Positions 33,844 to 43,495 are shown, counted from the first letter of the stretch. The stretch is 45,420 nt of DNA from Filifactor villosus (GCF_042652965.1 NZ_JBHSHL010000023.1:1-45420); one strand, 5' to 3'. Numbers and translations: made by a program. The notes: a model not told the origin generated them from the sequence alone.

Positions 33844-34776
33844 ATGGAGAAACAGAAATTAGGTAAGGGTTGGTTTTTGTCCCTCTTCGGCGGCATCGTT
33901 TTCGGAGCGGCCTTGGCGGTGGGGACCCTTCTGCTTTTCAGTTATACGATGTACAACACATACAACAAAGAATATGCGGTGCAGGGGGCGGACAAGTCAC
34001 TCAAGGCGGAGAGTCAGGTCCTGCTTGACAATGAGGAGATGAAGGTGACTTTCAAGGGCTTTGATCAAAGCGTTAAGAAGGGAGAGGACCTCGTCTTAGA
34101 AGTGGAAAACAAGACGGACAGAGCGAAGCAAGTGATGTGTGACACCGTCGAAGTCAACGGTTATGCAGTACAAAATGCCCTGCACGACAAGATTGAGTCG
34201 AATTCGAGCAGGAAGGTCGGCCTTTCGATCACATCGGAGCTCAATAAGATGGGTATCGATAGGATCACGGATATCAAGTTCAGTTTGCTCACCTCCGATT
34301 CGGATGACTTCGACCATGTCGTGGAAGGACCTTTTGAGATTAAGACCAACCACTATGGAAGCTTCAAGCAGGAGGAGAAGGATGCGACCTTGGCTAAGGA
34401 GCTGCTCTATGACGAAAACGGAGTCAAGATCTATGCGGTGGAAACAGCTCTTCCCGATGCAAGGACCGTCTCTCCGGAGTTTTGGTTCATCATCGAGAAC
34501 GATACTGACAGAAAGATCAGGGTCGGTGAGAATAAGGTGGTCGCCAACGGGATCACGATGGATACGGTCAGTTTCTACCCTACTGCTCTTTATCCCGGAC
34601 AAAAGACCAAGGAAGCGATGGCTCTTTTGATATCGGACGCGGAAGAGAAAAATGTGGGAGAAGATATCCGCACCTTGGACGCGCAGTTCTCGATCGATTT
34701 TGAGATCGAGCAAGAAAACGGAAAAATATCGAAACATTCCGAGCATTTCGAGACACCCTTGTTAAAGGTGAAATAG
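33844..34776 (+). CDS. Membrane-anchored extracellular protein, second of a pair
   Basis: A 310-aa protein with the same plan as its upstream neighbour. It has a cytoplasmic basic start, a transmembrane helix at about 12-36 (LFGGIVFGAALAVGTLLLF) and two extracellular domains with the repeated pattern (VLLDNEEMKVTFKGFD ... VENKTDRAK; LLYDENGVKIYAVET ... ENDTDRKI). GGGAGG precedes the ATG, 12 bases after the previous stop, so the two form an operon and probably arose by duplication. They lie upstream of the Wadjet operon, but repeats and a hairpin separate them from it. The function is unknown. Confidence 0.65.
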   Translation: MEKQKLGKGWFLSLFGGIVFGAALAVGTLLLFSYTMYNTYNKEYAVQGADKSLKAESQVLLDNEEMKVTFKGFDQSVKKGEDLVLEVENKTDRAKQVMCDTVEVNGYAVQNALHDKIESNSSRKVGLSITSELNKMGIDRITDIKFSLLTSDSDDFDHVVEGPFEIKTNHYGSFKQEEKDATLAKELLYDENGVKIYAVETALPDARTVSPEFWFIIENDTDRKIRVGENKVVANGITMDTVSFYPTALYPGQKTKEAMALLISDAEEKNVGEDIRTLDAQFSIDFEIEQENGKISKHSEHFETPLLKVK

Positions 34777-34858
34777 GACTGTGATATGACCGGGATCTTA
34801 CACAAATAGGATCTGTGATCGCCAAGAACGGTCTATGCTATTATGGAAATATTGCATA

Positions 34859-34952
34859 ATACTATTCTCCAAAAGTATGGATATACCTATTTTTCGACCA
34901 CGAAAAACTGTTTTATCTTCTATAGATCACAGCTCGTTTATGTCCATAACTC
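34859..34952. repeat. Family B element lacking its right end
   Basis: ATACTATTCTCCAAAAGTAT to TTTATGTCCATAACTC. The last about 20 bases of the family are replaced by the start of the next B copy. Confidence 0.65.
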
Positions 34953-35065
34953 ATACTGTTTTTCAATAGAAGTATGGATATATCTATTGTTCGATGACGA
35001 AAAACTATGTTGTCTTCTATGGGTCACAGATTATTTATATCCGCTATTGAAAAGAATAGTAGTAT
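34953..35065. repeat. Complete family B element
   Basis: 113 bp, ATACTGTTTTTCAATAGAAG to GAATAGTAGTAT, almost identical to 781-893. Confidence 0.8.
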
Positions 35066-35180
35066 AAGATCAGATTTATATAAAGGGTGAAATTCTTGAA
35101 AGTGTCAGTTTGACAGTCTTTCGTCTTTTACAAACTCAAAGGAAAATCATAAGTTTGTCTTTGTGTAATGCTTCCTTATC

Positions 35181-35280
35181 TATGGAGGTCGACAGGTGGA
35201 ACGTTTGAAGCATAGGATGATTCAAATTGTTTTTAGGTAATGATCCGTTCTGCATGCTATTTCAAACGCAGAACAGTCAT
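35181..35280. repeat. Worn family A element
   Basis: GGTCGACAGGTGGAACG, AGCATAGGATGATTCAAATT and CTATTTCAAACGCAGAAC match family A. The ends are diverged. Confidence 0.45.
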
Positions 35281-35368
35281 AAGGCACAGACTTCGGATTG
35301 CACAAGAGGTCGATCTGACCGGAAAAAATCTTACAGGGACGATCGTATAAAAGGAAATTTCTCTATAC

Positions 35369-35425
35369 AAAAAACAGTTGTTTATGTGGTATGATAGGTA
35401 CATAGACAGCTGTTTTTTATTTTTG
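35369..35425 (+). terminator. Long hairpin in the jetA leader, terminator-like
   Basis: Arms 35369-35387 and 35400-35418 are 19 bases each and pair with only two G-T positions. The right arm ends in T6, followed by ATTTTTG. The 12-base loop contains TATGAT preceded by TGG, an extended -10 shape. It could end upstream transcription, attenuate the jet operon, or hold its promoter in the loop. Confidence 0.5.
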
Positions 35426-35486
35426 AAGGAAAGGCAAAATAAGCATATAGACAAGAATAGGAATTGGTTGAAAGAAAGGACGAACC

Positions 35487-36992
35487 GTGGCACGAATTTC
35501 AAACCGAGTGGAAGATTACAAAAAAATAACCGAAGCGAACTACCTCGTCGCCCCTAAGAATGCGGAGCGTTACCGTATGATCCTGCGTTATTTCTTCGTG
35601 GAGCACGAGAGGATGAGAGATTATATCTACCCCGAGAATGTGCTCGAACATGTGCAGGGCATTTTGGGGCGGGACAATTACAGCGAAGAGGAGCTCACGC
35701 AGGACCTCAAACAGTTGGTGGAGTGGAAGAACATCGTTCCCGGTCAGGAGATCAAAAACCCCCGTACTATTGCGGAGTTCAACCGCAAGGTCTTTCGTTA
35801 TCAGATCACTTCCTACACGGTGCAGATCGAGAGGATGCTCGAACAGCTTGAAAAAAGCGGAGAAGAGTTTCGCGGTTCTTTGGACAAAAAACCTTTTGAA
35901 AGACTCTACCTCGCCTTGCGAGATTTTTTGGAAGAAGGACCGAGCGACAACCTCATCGAGCACTGGCACCGGGTGATGGAGATCTTTACCTCCGTCCGCG
36001 AAAACACGGCGGACTATCTCGCCTACCTCAGCAGCGAGAAGGCGGGAGAGATGATGAAGAAGGAGAGTTTTTTTGCCTATAAGGAGAAGTTTATCAGCTA
36101 TCTCCGCGATTTTATCCAAGGAAGTTATCAGATGGCGGTCAAGATCCAAGAACTTTTGGAAAAACAGGAGGAGGGCGAGCTCCAAATCAAGTTCGACTAC
36201 CTGGCGAGGGTGCCCGACTTTACTCCGAGGTTCGAGGATGTGCAGACGGATGTGCAGACCAAGACGGAAGAACTGAAGGAGCTGTGGCTCAGCATCGTTC
36301 AGTGGTTCGTGCAGACAGGCAGCCATCCCTCGCAGTATCGCATCCTCCAGGAGAGGACCAATGCGACTATCCGCACTATAACGGCGAACATTCGAAGGAT
36401 CGGGGAGAGGAACAGGCAGAAGCTAAGTCGCAAGAAGGACTACCTCCATGTGGCGAAGTGGTTTTTAGAGGCGGAAACGATGGAGGAAGCACATTGTATC
36501 TCCTCTGTGATTTTCGGTTTGCAAAACACCGCCCACTACTACGCCATGGAGAGCGAAACCTCCAATATCTATGAGGAGATCTGGAATATTTCCCCCAATG
36601 AGATCGTGACCAACAAGCGGGTCAGGGGAGGTCAGACTAAGACGAAGGTTCAACGCTACCATTCCAACATGGAAGAGAAGATGGAGATCATCCGTCGCAA
36701 TCAGGATGAGCACAGGAGGCTCAAGGAGGAGATCGACAGCTACATCCGAGACGCAACGATATCTGTGCATGACGGTCAGGAGGTTTCGACCTCCGTACGC
36801 AAGGTTCTGCTCAAGTGGATGTCGACGGCGATGCTCACTGAGGACGGCACCGTACTTACCGAGTTCGGTTACCGTGTCAAGGTAAGGCTGAGTGAAAAAG
36901 AGAAGATAAAGTTGGAATCGGAAGACGGAAGCATGGAGCTGTCTTCCTTCGCTGTAGAGATATTGGAGGGACGAGGCTATGCAAGTGAGTGA
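35487..36992 (+). CDS. jetA: Wadjet subunit JetA (kleisin-like)
   Basis: A 501-aa protein and first gene of a four-gene jetABCD operon. JetA is the MukF-like kleisin of the Wadjet SMC complex, which recognises and restricts plasmid DNA. Assignment rests on size, order and neighbours, with helical stretches such as MARISNRVEDYKKITEANYL and a wHTH-like C-terminus (VLLKWMSTAMLTEDGTVLTE). The GTG start has AAAGGA six bases upstream. Its end overlaps jetB by 14 bases, indicating translational coupling. The Wadjet subtype cannot be fixed by eye. Confidence 0.85.
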   Translation: MARISNRVEDYKKITEANYLVAPKNAERYRMILRYFFVEHERMRDYIYPENVLEHVQGILGRDNYSEEELTQDLKQLVEWKNIVPGQEIKNPRTIAEFNRKVFRYQITSYTVQIERMLEQLEKSGEEFRGSLDKKPFERLYLALRDFLEEGPSDNLIEHWHRVMEIFTSVRENTADYLAYLSSEKAGEMMKKESFFAYKEKFISYLRDFIQGSYQMAVKIQELLEKQEEGELQIKFDYLARVPDFTPRFEDVQTDVQTKTEELKELWLSIVQWFVQTGSHPSQYRILQERTNATIRTITANIRRIGERNRQKLSRKKDYLHVAKWFLEAETMEEAHCISSVIFGLQNTAHYYAMESETSNIYEEIWNISPNEIVTNKRVRGGQTKTKVQRYHSNMEEKMEIIRRNQDEHRRLKEEIDSYIRDATISVHDGQEVSTSVRKVLLKWMSTAMLTEDGTVLTEFGYRVKVRLSEKEKIKLESEDGSMELSSFAVEILEGRGYASE

Positions 36993-38115
36993 ACAACAAC
37001 TTCAAGAGGCATTGATCCTTCTGTTTGAGAAGTATTGGATACTTAGGAAGGACTCGATAGACCACTACAGACTGCTACGTCAGGCGGAAAAAGACCTGCG
37101 TAGGATCATCAACGAAAAGTTCGGTTTCCGTCTGACCATGCACTCCGAGTTTGTGAAACTCGAGAAGATACCGGTCTCTCCCGAACCTTGGATGGGGATC
37201 CGCAGTTTCAGCCAAACCATGGACTACGTCCTGTTCAGTTGTCTGCTCAGCATCCTCGAGGGCAAGGAGGCGGGGGAGTATTTTTTGCTCAGTCAGCTCT
37301 GCGAAGAGGTGCAGCTGATCTATCCTCCGGAGTCGAGGGTGGACTGGGTCAACTACAACCACCGCAAGTCGTTTGTCCGAGCGATGCAGGAGATGCTTGA
37401 CCTCCACTTGCTGGAGACCTTGGACGGAGATCTGGAACAGTTTAAGCAGAATGAGGAGGCCGAGGTGCTCTATCGCACCACCGTCTATTCGGACTACTTT
37501 ATGCGCCCCTATCCGCAGGACATCTATCAGTACGATACGTGGAGGGACCTACTCGAGGAGGAGGCGGTGTCGGAGAGCGATTCCAACCTCGTTCGCCACA
37601 AAGTCTATCGCAGGCTCTTTCTTCAACCGGCGGTCCAAAAGACTGAGGTTTCCGATGAGGAGTTCTACTATCTCAGAAATCAGAGGCAGAGCATCCTCGA
37701 TTTTGTGGAGAGGTATACACCTTACAACTTTGAGCTTTACAAGGATGTGGCGTTTCTGTCCTCACCGGAGCGAAAACAGGACCTCAACCTCTTCCCCACC
37801 GCCTTGGGTATCGATGACATCATCCTTCATCTGGCGGCGACACTGCGGGAGAAGGATCCCGAGAGGAAGGAAACGGGCAGCGTCTTTTTGACCCGTTTTC
37901 AGTGGGAAGAGCTGGTACGCAAGACCAAGGAGGAGTACGGAGAGGGCTGGTCGAAGGAGTACAGGGAAGTCAAGAGCGTGGAAGAGATCTCAAGAGACGT
38001 CCTCGAAAGGTGCAAGGACTGGAACTTCGTCTTCGAACAAGAGGACGGTATCGTCGTAAACTCCGTGATGGTTCGCAGTATAGGCAAATACGGAGAAGAT
38101 AAAGGAGGGAAGTAG
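36979..38115 (+). CDS. jetB: Wadjet subunit JetB (MukE-like, DUF4194 type)
   Basis: A 378-aa protein following jetA with a 14-base overlap, ending directly at the jetC start. JetB is the KITE/MukE-like partner that binds the kleisin. Typical features are a winged-helix-like N-terminal half (LLFEKYWILRKDSIDHYRLL; a YFLLSQLCEEVQLIYP segment) and an acidic helical middle. Its length is larger than the smallest DUF4194 proteins but fits Wadjet relatives. No frame damage is seen. Confidence 0.8.
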   Translation: MQVSEQQLQEALILLFEKYWILRKDSIDHYRLLRQAEKDLRRIINEKFGFRLTMHSEFVKLEKIPVSPEPWMGIRSFSQTMDYVLFSCLLSILEGKEAGEYFLLSQLCEEVQLIYPPESRVDWVNYNHRKSFVRAMQEMLDLHLLETLDGDLEQFKQNEEAEVLYRTTVYSDYFMRPYPQDIYQYDTWRDLLEEEAVSESDSNLVRHKVYRRLFLQPAVQKTEVSDEEFYYLRNQRQSILDFVERYTPYNFELYKDVAFLSSPERKQDLNLFPTALGIDDIILHLAATLREKDPERKETGSVFLTRFQWEELVRKTKEEYGEGWSKEYREVKSVEEISRDVLERCKDWNFVFEQEDGIVVNSVMVRSIGKYGEDKGGK

Positions 38116-41100
38116 ATGGAAGGCAAATGGCATATCAACAGGGCGGGATTTATCAACTATTGGTACTTCGACACGCAGTATTTCAACTTTGCGGACGGGA
38201 AGATCCTGTTTCGGGGAGCGAACGGAAGCGGAAAGTCCGTTACTACGGCGAGTCTCTTCCCCGTTCTTCTCGACGGCAATACGGCGCCCAACCGCTTGGA
38301 TCCCTTCGGTTCTTCGGCACGAAAACTCGAAGACTACCTTCTCGGTGAAAAAGAGGTCACGGGGATCGACGACAGGACGGGCTATCTTTTTGCGGAGTAC
38401 AAGCAGGAAGGGCAGGAGACCTATCTCACGACCGGGATTGGAGTTCGCGCAAGGCGAGGGAGGGGGATGGAGAAGTGGTACTTCGTACTGACGGATAACC
38501 GAAGGATAGGGATGGACTTTGAACTCCAACACAACCTGGGTAAGGGGCAGTTTCAGCCTTACTCCAAGAAGGAACTCGAAAACCGTATCGACAAGGGTGG
38601 AGAGGTGATGGACAAACAGAAGGACTATGCATCCTGGGTCAACAAGAACCTGTTTCGTTTCGAGAATCTCGACGTCTTTGAGGAGATGATCCAGCTCCAG
38701 CTTGAGATCCGAAAACCCAAACTGTCCAAGGACTTCACGCCCACGGTGATCTATTCGATCCTGGAGAACTCCCTCCCCGCCCTCAAGGACGAGGATCTGA
38801 TCTCCGTATCGGATTCGCTCGAGAACATCGACAGGGCAAAAAATCAGCTGGAATCGGCGAAGAAGGACTATGAGATCCTCAAGGAGGTGCAGAAGAGGTA
38901 CAGGGACTACCACGACCTCGTCCTCAGTAAGTTCGCCTACTATACCCGAAGTTCCCTCCGTGCGTTTGATAGCGTCGCAGAGGAGAACCGATCGCGCAGG
39001 GAGGAGATAACAAGGCTCGGCGAGGAGATCCGAGAGGAGAAGCAAGCTCTTAAGTCTGCGGAAAACGAGCTCGTTGTCTTAGGCTCCGAATTGGAGGAAC
39101 TTCGCAGACACGATATCTTCGACGTCGAAAGAAGGCTCGATGAGACCCGCAAGAAATTGAGGGATATGGAAGGAAAGGAAAAAGATAAGAACGGGAAGTA
39201 CAGGGAGACCGAAAAGGACTACAGCACGGCGGAACGTGAGAAGTATGAGATCGAGGAGAATCTCAAGGGTCTCGCCCTCGACAGGGACCATGCCCTCAAA
39301 GACTTGGAGGGTCTGTGTGTCGAAACGGGTTTTCAGACGAAGAACGAACTCTTCTTTATCGACTACCGTAGAGAAGGAGAAGGTCTGAACCTTTCGCTAT
39401 GGAAGGAGGAGGCCTCCTCCTATCTTCGAAGTCTTGAGGAGATAAGCAGAACTTTGAAGGAGGAAGAGAAGAAGAAACAGGAGTCCTTCAAGAAGGAGGT
39501 CGAGATAGGGCAGGTCTGCCGGGAGATCGATAAGCTCGACTACGAGATCAAAAACTGGAATGTTACTTTTTCGGAAGACCGCGAGAAGATTCGTACAAAG
39601 ATTGAGCAGTGGTGCAATTTTGCTCCCTATCCTTTTTCGCAGGAGATCACACAGGAGATCAACTCCATCCTCTTTCGTCTCTACGAGGAGGATGCACAGT
39701 TCTATGATATCAGACGTCTGGTCGAGGTGGAGTACAGCCGTTTTGAACAGGAGAAACACAGGTCGAAACTCAAGTTGGAGCAGGACCTTCACAATCTGAG
39801 TCTCAGGGAGCGGGAACTCGAGAAAGAGCTTGAACTGTGGAAGAACAGGACCGTCCCCGAACCTCCCCGTGATGAGTACAAACTGGAGGAGCACCGTCTT
39901 TTGAGAGAAGAAAGAAGGGCCTTCGCCTACCTGTATGAGGTCGTGGACTTCAGAGAGGGACTGAGCGAGGACGAGAAGGATCGGATCGAGGGAGCGTTGA
40001 TCGACAGCGGTATTTTGGACTGCCTCGTATCGGAGGAAGATCTCGAGTTGAAGGAGTCGGCACAGATCTTTCCTTCTGCGCCCTTGATGGGGGATGATCT
40101 CTCGAAGTACTTGGTTTCGGTAGACAATGAGAAGGTGAGCAGGGTCTATATCGAGGCGATCCTAAGTTCGATTGCCGTTGACAGAACGGCGGGATCCGTC
40201 AGCATTACGAAGGAAGGAGAGTATTCTCTCGCAATGGTGGAAGGTCGGGTAACAAAGAAACACCGTGCCAAGTTCATCGGCAAGGAGGCAAGGCTTCGTT
40301 ACATCCGTACGAAGATAGAGGAGATCGAAGACTCTCTTACAGGGATCCGGGGCGAGATCGTCGCGTTGGAGGAGGAGGTTTCCGCCATAGAGGAAGAGAT
40401 CTTGGCGGAGCAAAGACGTTTGAAGGATTTTCCCAAGGATGACGACCTCAGGACCATACGACAAAGTATTCGCGAGGCGGTATCCAAGAGGGAGCTCAAG
40501 CAGATCCGCAGGCAGGAGTACGAACGTCAGTACAATCTTCTCCAAGAGGAGATCGCCGAACTCAGGCAGGCTTGTTACATCTTTGAGAGGGAGAACGAAC
40601 TCAAGTGCAACCTCGTCCTCGTGGAAGAGATCGTGAAGAAGATGAGGGAGTATAAGGACGTCCTCGATGATATGGGGGACATCTTCAAGGAGATCGTCAG
40701 CGGGAACAGGAGGTTGGGCGATAAGGAGCAGACTCTCTCCATCACATTGAAGACTCTTTCCGCTCTCAAGGACGAGCTCGAAGAACTCAGGACGGACATC
40801 GATGTCGAGAGCAGGAGAATCCTGTCCTTGGAAGAGAGACTGCAGCTTGCCGATGTGGAGGAGGTTCGTGCCAAGATCCGAGAGAAGAGATCGAGGCAGG
40901 AAGTCCTTCTCGAGGAGAAGGATCGTCTCAATGCCTCAACTATTCGAAAAGAGGAACAGCTCTTGACAACAAGGGCGAAACAGGAGGAGAGCGAGAGGAA
41001 GGAGGTCTTCCTCGAAGAACTGTCCAAAACATGGGAAGACCTCTTCGACAAGGAGTACCGTCGCTACAGTGAGGAGGACGAGAGCGTTGAAGTGCTCAGA

Positions 41101-42201
41101 GACTATGCCAAGACCTTCGAGCCTTCCCGGGCGGAGAAGGAGGCCAAAAAAACCAACAGATTGGGCTCGGTCGTGCGTGAACACACCAATGAATTGAGCG
41201 GGTACAGTCCCGAAATCATAGAGTCCTTCGCCTGTGATACAGTGACTTTGGAGGAATTGGACGTGCAGGGAGAATTCGCCTCCGAGATCGAGGTGCTCAG
41301 AAGCAACTCCAAACGCAACCTCCTGACTGTTCTCAACGAACAGAACAGGCGTACGGATATCTTCCGCGTCGTCAGCTCCTTGGAAATCTCGATCGAAGAA
41401 CAGGAGAGATACATCAGGCAGGAGGATCGAAACCTCTTTGAGCACATCCTCCTCGATTCGACGGGGCGTATCATCAAGGGACTGATCAACTCGGCGGAGA
41501 AGTGGACGAAGAAGATGAACGATGTCCTTCAAAGGCAGAACAACTACCGAGGCCTCAAACTTTTGATCGAGTGGAAACCCAAGACCGCCGAAGATGAGAG
41601 GGAGGTGGGCACGAGGGAACTGGTCGAGCTTTTGAGACGGCCTTCCGAAACGCTTACCGATCACGATTTTGAGCGAATCGTAAATCACTTCCGTCTCAAG
41701 ATCGAACAGGCGAAGATCGATATGGAAAAGGATGAGAACGTCAGATCCCTCCACGATGTCATGAAACAAATCCTCGATTATCGACGATGGTTCCGTTTTG
41801 TGATCCGATACGAGAAGGACAACCAAGCTTCGAAGGAGCTTTCCAACCATGTTTTCAACCGTTTCAGCGGAGGGGAGAAGGCGATCAGTATGTACCTGCC
41901 CCTCTTTACCGCCATCTATTCGCGTTATGAGGACGGTTCCAAGAACGCACCCTACCTTGTCGTTTTGGACGAGGCCTTTGCCGGAGTCGATGAGAGAAAT
42001 ATCGCCGAGCTGTTCAAGGCGATGGAGGACCTCGGGTTCGACTATGTGCTCAACTCCCAATCTCTGTGGGGAGACTACGAGACTGTTAAGGATCTGATGA
42101 TCTATCAATTGATCAGGGAGAGGGGCTCGGACATCGTGGTCAGTCGTGAATACCGTTGGAACGGAAGACAGAGAAGGGAGGAAGAGCAGAACTGTGGATA
42201 G
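38116..42201 (+). CDS. jetC: Wadjet SMC ATPase JetC (MukB-like)
   Basis: A 1361-aa SMC-type ATPase. The N-terminal head has Walker A GANGSGKS at about 34-41. A very long Glu/Lys/Arg-rich coiled coil follows, broken near the middle by a hinge-like globular stretch. The C-terminal head carries the ABC signature SGGE at 1251-1254 and Walker B with D1285-E1286 (VVLDEAFAGVD). It is the motor that extrudes DNA loops in Wadjet and MukBEF-like complexes. It starts on the base after the jetB stop with a GGAGG-type site. Codons are G/C-rich and the frame is intact, so the ATPase should be active. Confidence 0.92.
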   Translation: MEGKWHINRAGFINYWYFDTQYFNFADGKILFRGANGSGKSVTTASLFPVLLDGNTAPNRLDPFGSSARKLEDYLLGEKEVTGIDDRTGYLFAEYKQEGQETYLTTGIGVRARRGRGMEKWYFVLTDNRRIGMDFELQHNLGKGQFQPYSKKELENRIDKGGEVMDKQKDYASWVNKNLFRFENLDVFEEMIQLQLEIRKPKLSKDFTPTVIYSILENSLPALKDEDLISVSDSLENIDRAKNQLESAKKDYEILKEVQKRYRDYHDLVLSKFAYYTRSSLRAFDSVAEENRSRREEITRLGEEIREEKQALKSAENELVVLGSELEELRRHDIFDVERRLDETRKKLRDMEGKEKDKNGKYRETEKDYSTAEREKYEIEENLKGLALDRDHALKDLEGLCVETGFQTKNELFFIDYRREGEGLNLSLWKEEASSYLRSLEEISRTLKEEEKKKQESFKKEVEIGQVCREIDKLDYEIKNWNVTFSEDREKIRTKIEQWCNFAPYPFSQEITQEINSILFRLYEEDAQFYDIRRLVEVEYSRFEQEKHRSKLKLEQDLHNLSLRERELEKELELWKNRTVPEPPRDEYKLEEHRLLREERRAFAYLYEVVDFREGLSEDEKDRIEGALIDSGILDCLVSEEDLELKESAQIFPSAPLMGDDLSKYLVSVDNEKVSRVYIEAILSSIAVDRTAGSVSITKEGEYSLAMVEGRVTKKHRAKFIGKEARLRYIRTKIEEIEDSLTGIRGEIVALEEEVSAIEEEILAEQRRLKDFPKDDDLRTIRQSIREAVSKRELKQIRRQEYERQYNLLQEEIAELRQACYIFERENELKCNLVLVEEIVKKMREYKDVLDDMGDIFKEIVSGNRRLGDKEQTLSITLKTLSALKDELEELRTDIDVESRRILSLEERLQLADVEEVRAKIREKRSRQEVLLEEKDRLNASTIRKEEQLLTTRAKQEESERKEVFLEELSKTWEDLFDKEYRRYSEEDESVEVLRDYAKTFEPSRAEKEAKKTNRLGSVVREHTNELSGYSPEIIESFACDTVTLEELDVQGEFASEIEVLRSNSKRNLLTVLNEQNRRTDIFRVVSSLEISIEEQERYIRQEDRNLFEHILLDSTGRIIKGLINSAEKWTKKMNDVLQRQNNYRGLKLLIEWKPKTAEDEREVGTRELVELLRRPSETLTDHDFERIVNHFRLKIEQAKIDMEKDENVRSLHDVMKQILDYRRWFRFVIRYEKDNQASKELSNHVFNRFSGGEKAISMYLPLFTAIYSRYEDGSKNAPYLVVLDEAFAGVDERNIAELFKAMEDLGFDYVLNSQSLWGDYETVKDLMIYQLIRERGSDIVVSREYRWNGRQRREEEQNCG

Positions 42202-43495
42202 GAGGAAGGTCATCGAGTTTTTCAGGCGGGAGAGAGCCTACCGAAGGTTCTGTGAAGCCTGCTTGAAGAAGTATGAGAGTTTCGGGGAACTTCGAGGCAG
42301 TATTTCGCTCGAGAGTTACACGGAGGATGAGGTTCGGCTCCTGGCGGACTTTTTGGGAGAGGCGGACTACAAACTTCTGGAAAAGAGGAGGATCTCTCTG
42401 AAAGCATGGATCCGCCAGTATGAAAAAACGGGATTTGCCTTTGTTCCTTTCGGAGAGGTCGTGAGAGAGATCACCAAGGCGGAGCTGATCAAGAGGACGG
42501 AGGCTCAATTGCGTGAACAACAGAGGGAAGAGACCTATGTTCAAAACTTGGAGAAGGAGTATCCGCACCTTTTTGCCTGCCTCCATTCCAAGGAGATCCT
42601 TCATGAGGTTTATATGGACTCCTGCAAGGGCAAACTCGGGGACAGGGAACTTGAGATCCTGGAGAGAGCAGTTGCAAGACTTCCTCTCGAGGATTTCGTC
42701 TACCTGCCCCTGTACGTCAATCAGGTCGCGGGCCACCCTCACGCCTTCGACAGTCCGAGCACCTTGGGCAGGTGGTTCGAACGCTTGTTGAACTTCAAAT
42801 ACGAGGAACGGCTCCAAGGCGAGGACAGGGCGAACTATGAGAGAAAGTCCAAGGCGGAACAACGCCACGAACGGTTGTTGAACTTCGGGCTCCTGGCCGA
42901 CGATATCTCCAACTTTGTGACGGTAAATGCCCTCCTCGCCTTTCAGGGGGAGGAAGGTGTCGGTTTTTGGAAGCAGGCGTGTGAGAGTCGTCTGACGTGG
43001 AATGTGCCTCTCAAGCACCTTGTCGAGAACTCGAAGTTTCAACCGTATCGGGGGAGGATCCTTTTCGTGGTCGAAAACTCGGGTCTCTACTCGATGCTGA
43101 TATCGAAGTTTCCCGATCTTCCGGCGGTTTGCAGCCACGGACAGTTCAAGCAGGCCTTCTGGTATCTGATGGAACACTTGGACGGGGACAGCCTTGTCTA
43201 CTATACCGGGGACTTTGATCCGGAGGGGTTGAGGATGGCGAACACTTTGAAGAAGAGATATCCTTCAAGGATCCGACTCGATTTTATGACGCAGGACTGT
43301 TATCTTCTCTCTTCACCCAAGAAGGAGCTGGACTATGCAAGGCTCAAAAAGTTGGGCGGGACGGATTCCGAGGAGCTGGAAGGAACGGTGGTTAAGATGA
43401 AGGAGCTTCGGTGCGCCGGCTATCAGGAGGAACTCTTTGAACTCTATTGTGCCAAGATAGAAGAGATACTGAAAGAGGAAGGGGCAAGGTCATAA
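42194..43495 (+). CDS. jetD: Wadjet nuclease JetD (DUF3322-DUF2220, TOPRIM)
   Basis: A 433-aa protein with an N-terminal DUF3322-like domain and a C-terminal DUF2220/TOPRIM domain related to topoisomerase VI subunit A. Metal-binding acidic residues are visible: Glu294 in VVENSG, and Asp340 and Asp342 in GDFDPEG. JetD cleaves the circular DNA caught by JetABC. GTG 42194 overlaps the jetC stop by 8 bases, after GGGAGG; an upstream GTG at 42146 has no binding site. This completes the operon, and all four subunits look functional. Confidence 0.88.
   Translation: MDRRKVIEFFRRERAYRRFCEACLKKYESFGELRGSISLESYTEDEVRLLADFLGEADYKLLEKRRISLKAWIRQYEKTGFAFVPFGEVVREITKAELIKRTEAQLREQQREETYVQNLEKEYPHLFACLHSKEILHEVYMDSCKGKLGDRELEILERAVARLPLEDFVYLPLYVNQVAGHPHAFDSPSTLGRWFERLLNFKYEERLQGEDRANYERKSKAEQRHERLLNFGLLADDISNFVTVNALLAFQGEEGVGFWKQACESRLTWNVPLKHLVENSKFQPYRGRILFVVENSGLYSMLISKFPDLPAVCSHGQFKQAFWYLMEHLDGDSLVYYTGDFDPEGLRMANTLKKRYPSRIRLDFMTQDCYLLSSPKKELDYARLKKLGGTDSEELEGTVVKMKELRCAGYQEELFELYCAKIEEILKEEGARS

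Larger units (their letters stand above)
34845..35176. repeat. Family D element with TTAT duplication, interrupted by two B copies
   Basis: The left end GGAAATATTGCATA follows TTAT (34841-34844). The right piece 35066-35176 ends TGTAATGCTTCC before TTAT (35177-35180). The 4-bp duplication proves both pieces belong to one insertion, later split by family B. Confidence 0.75.
34777..35486. other. Gene-free gap before the Wadjet operon
   Basis: It contains a D element interrupted by two B copies (34845-35176), a worn A element up to about 35280, and a leader with a long hairpin (35369-35418). I see no small gene. Confidence 0.6.

Noticed and set aside
36000..42213. Long antisense frames in the Wadjet operon
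   Set aside because: They are complements of coiled-coil coding sequence with strong codon bias, a common artefact.
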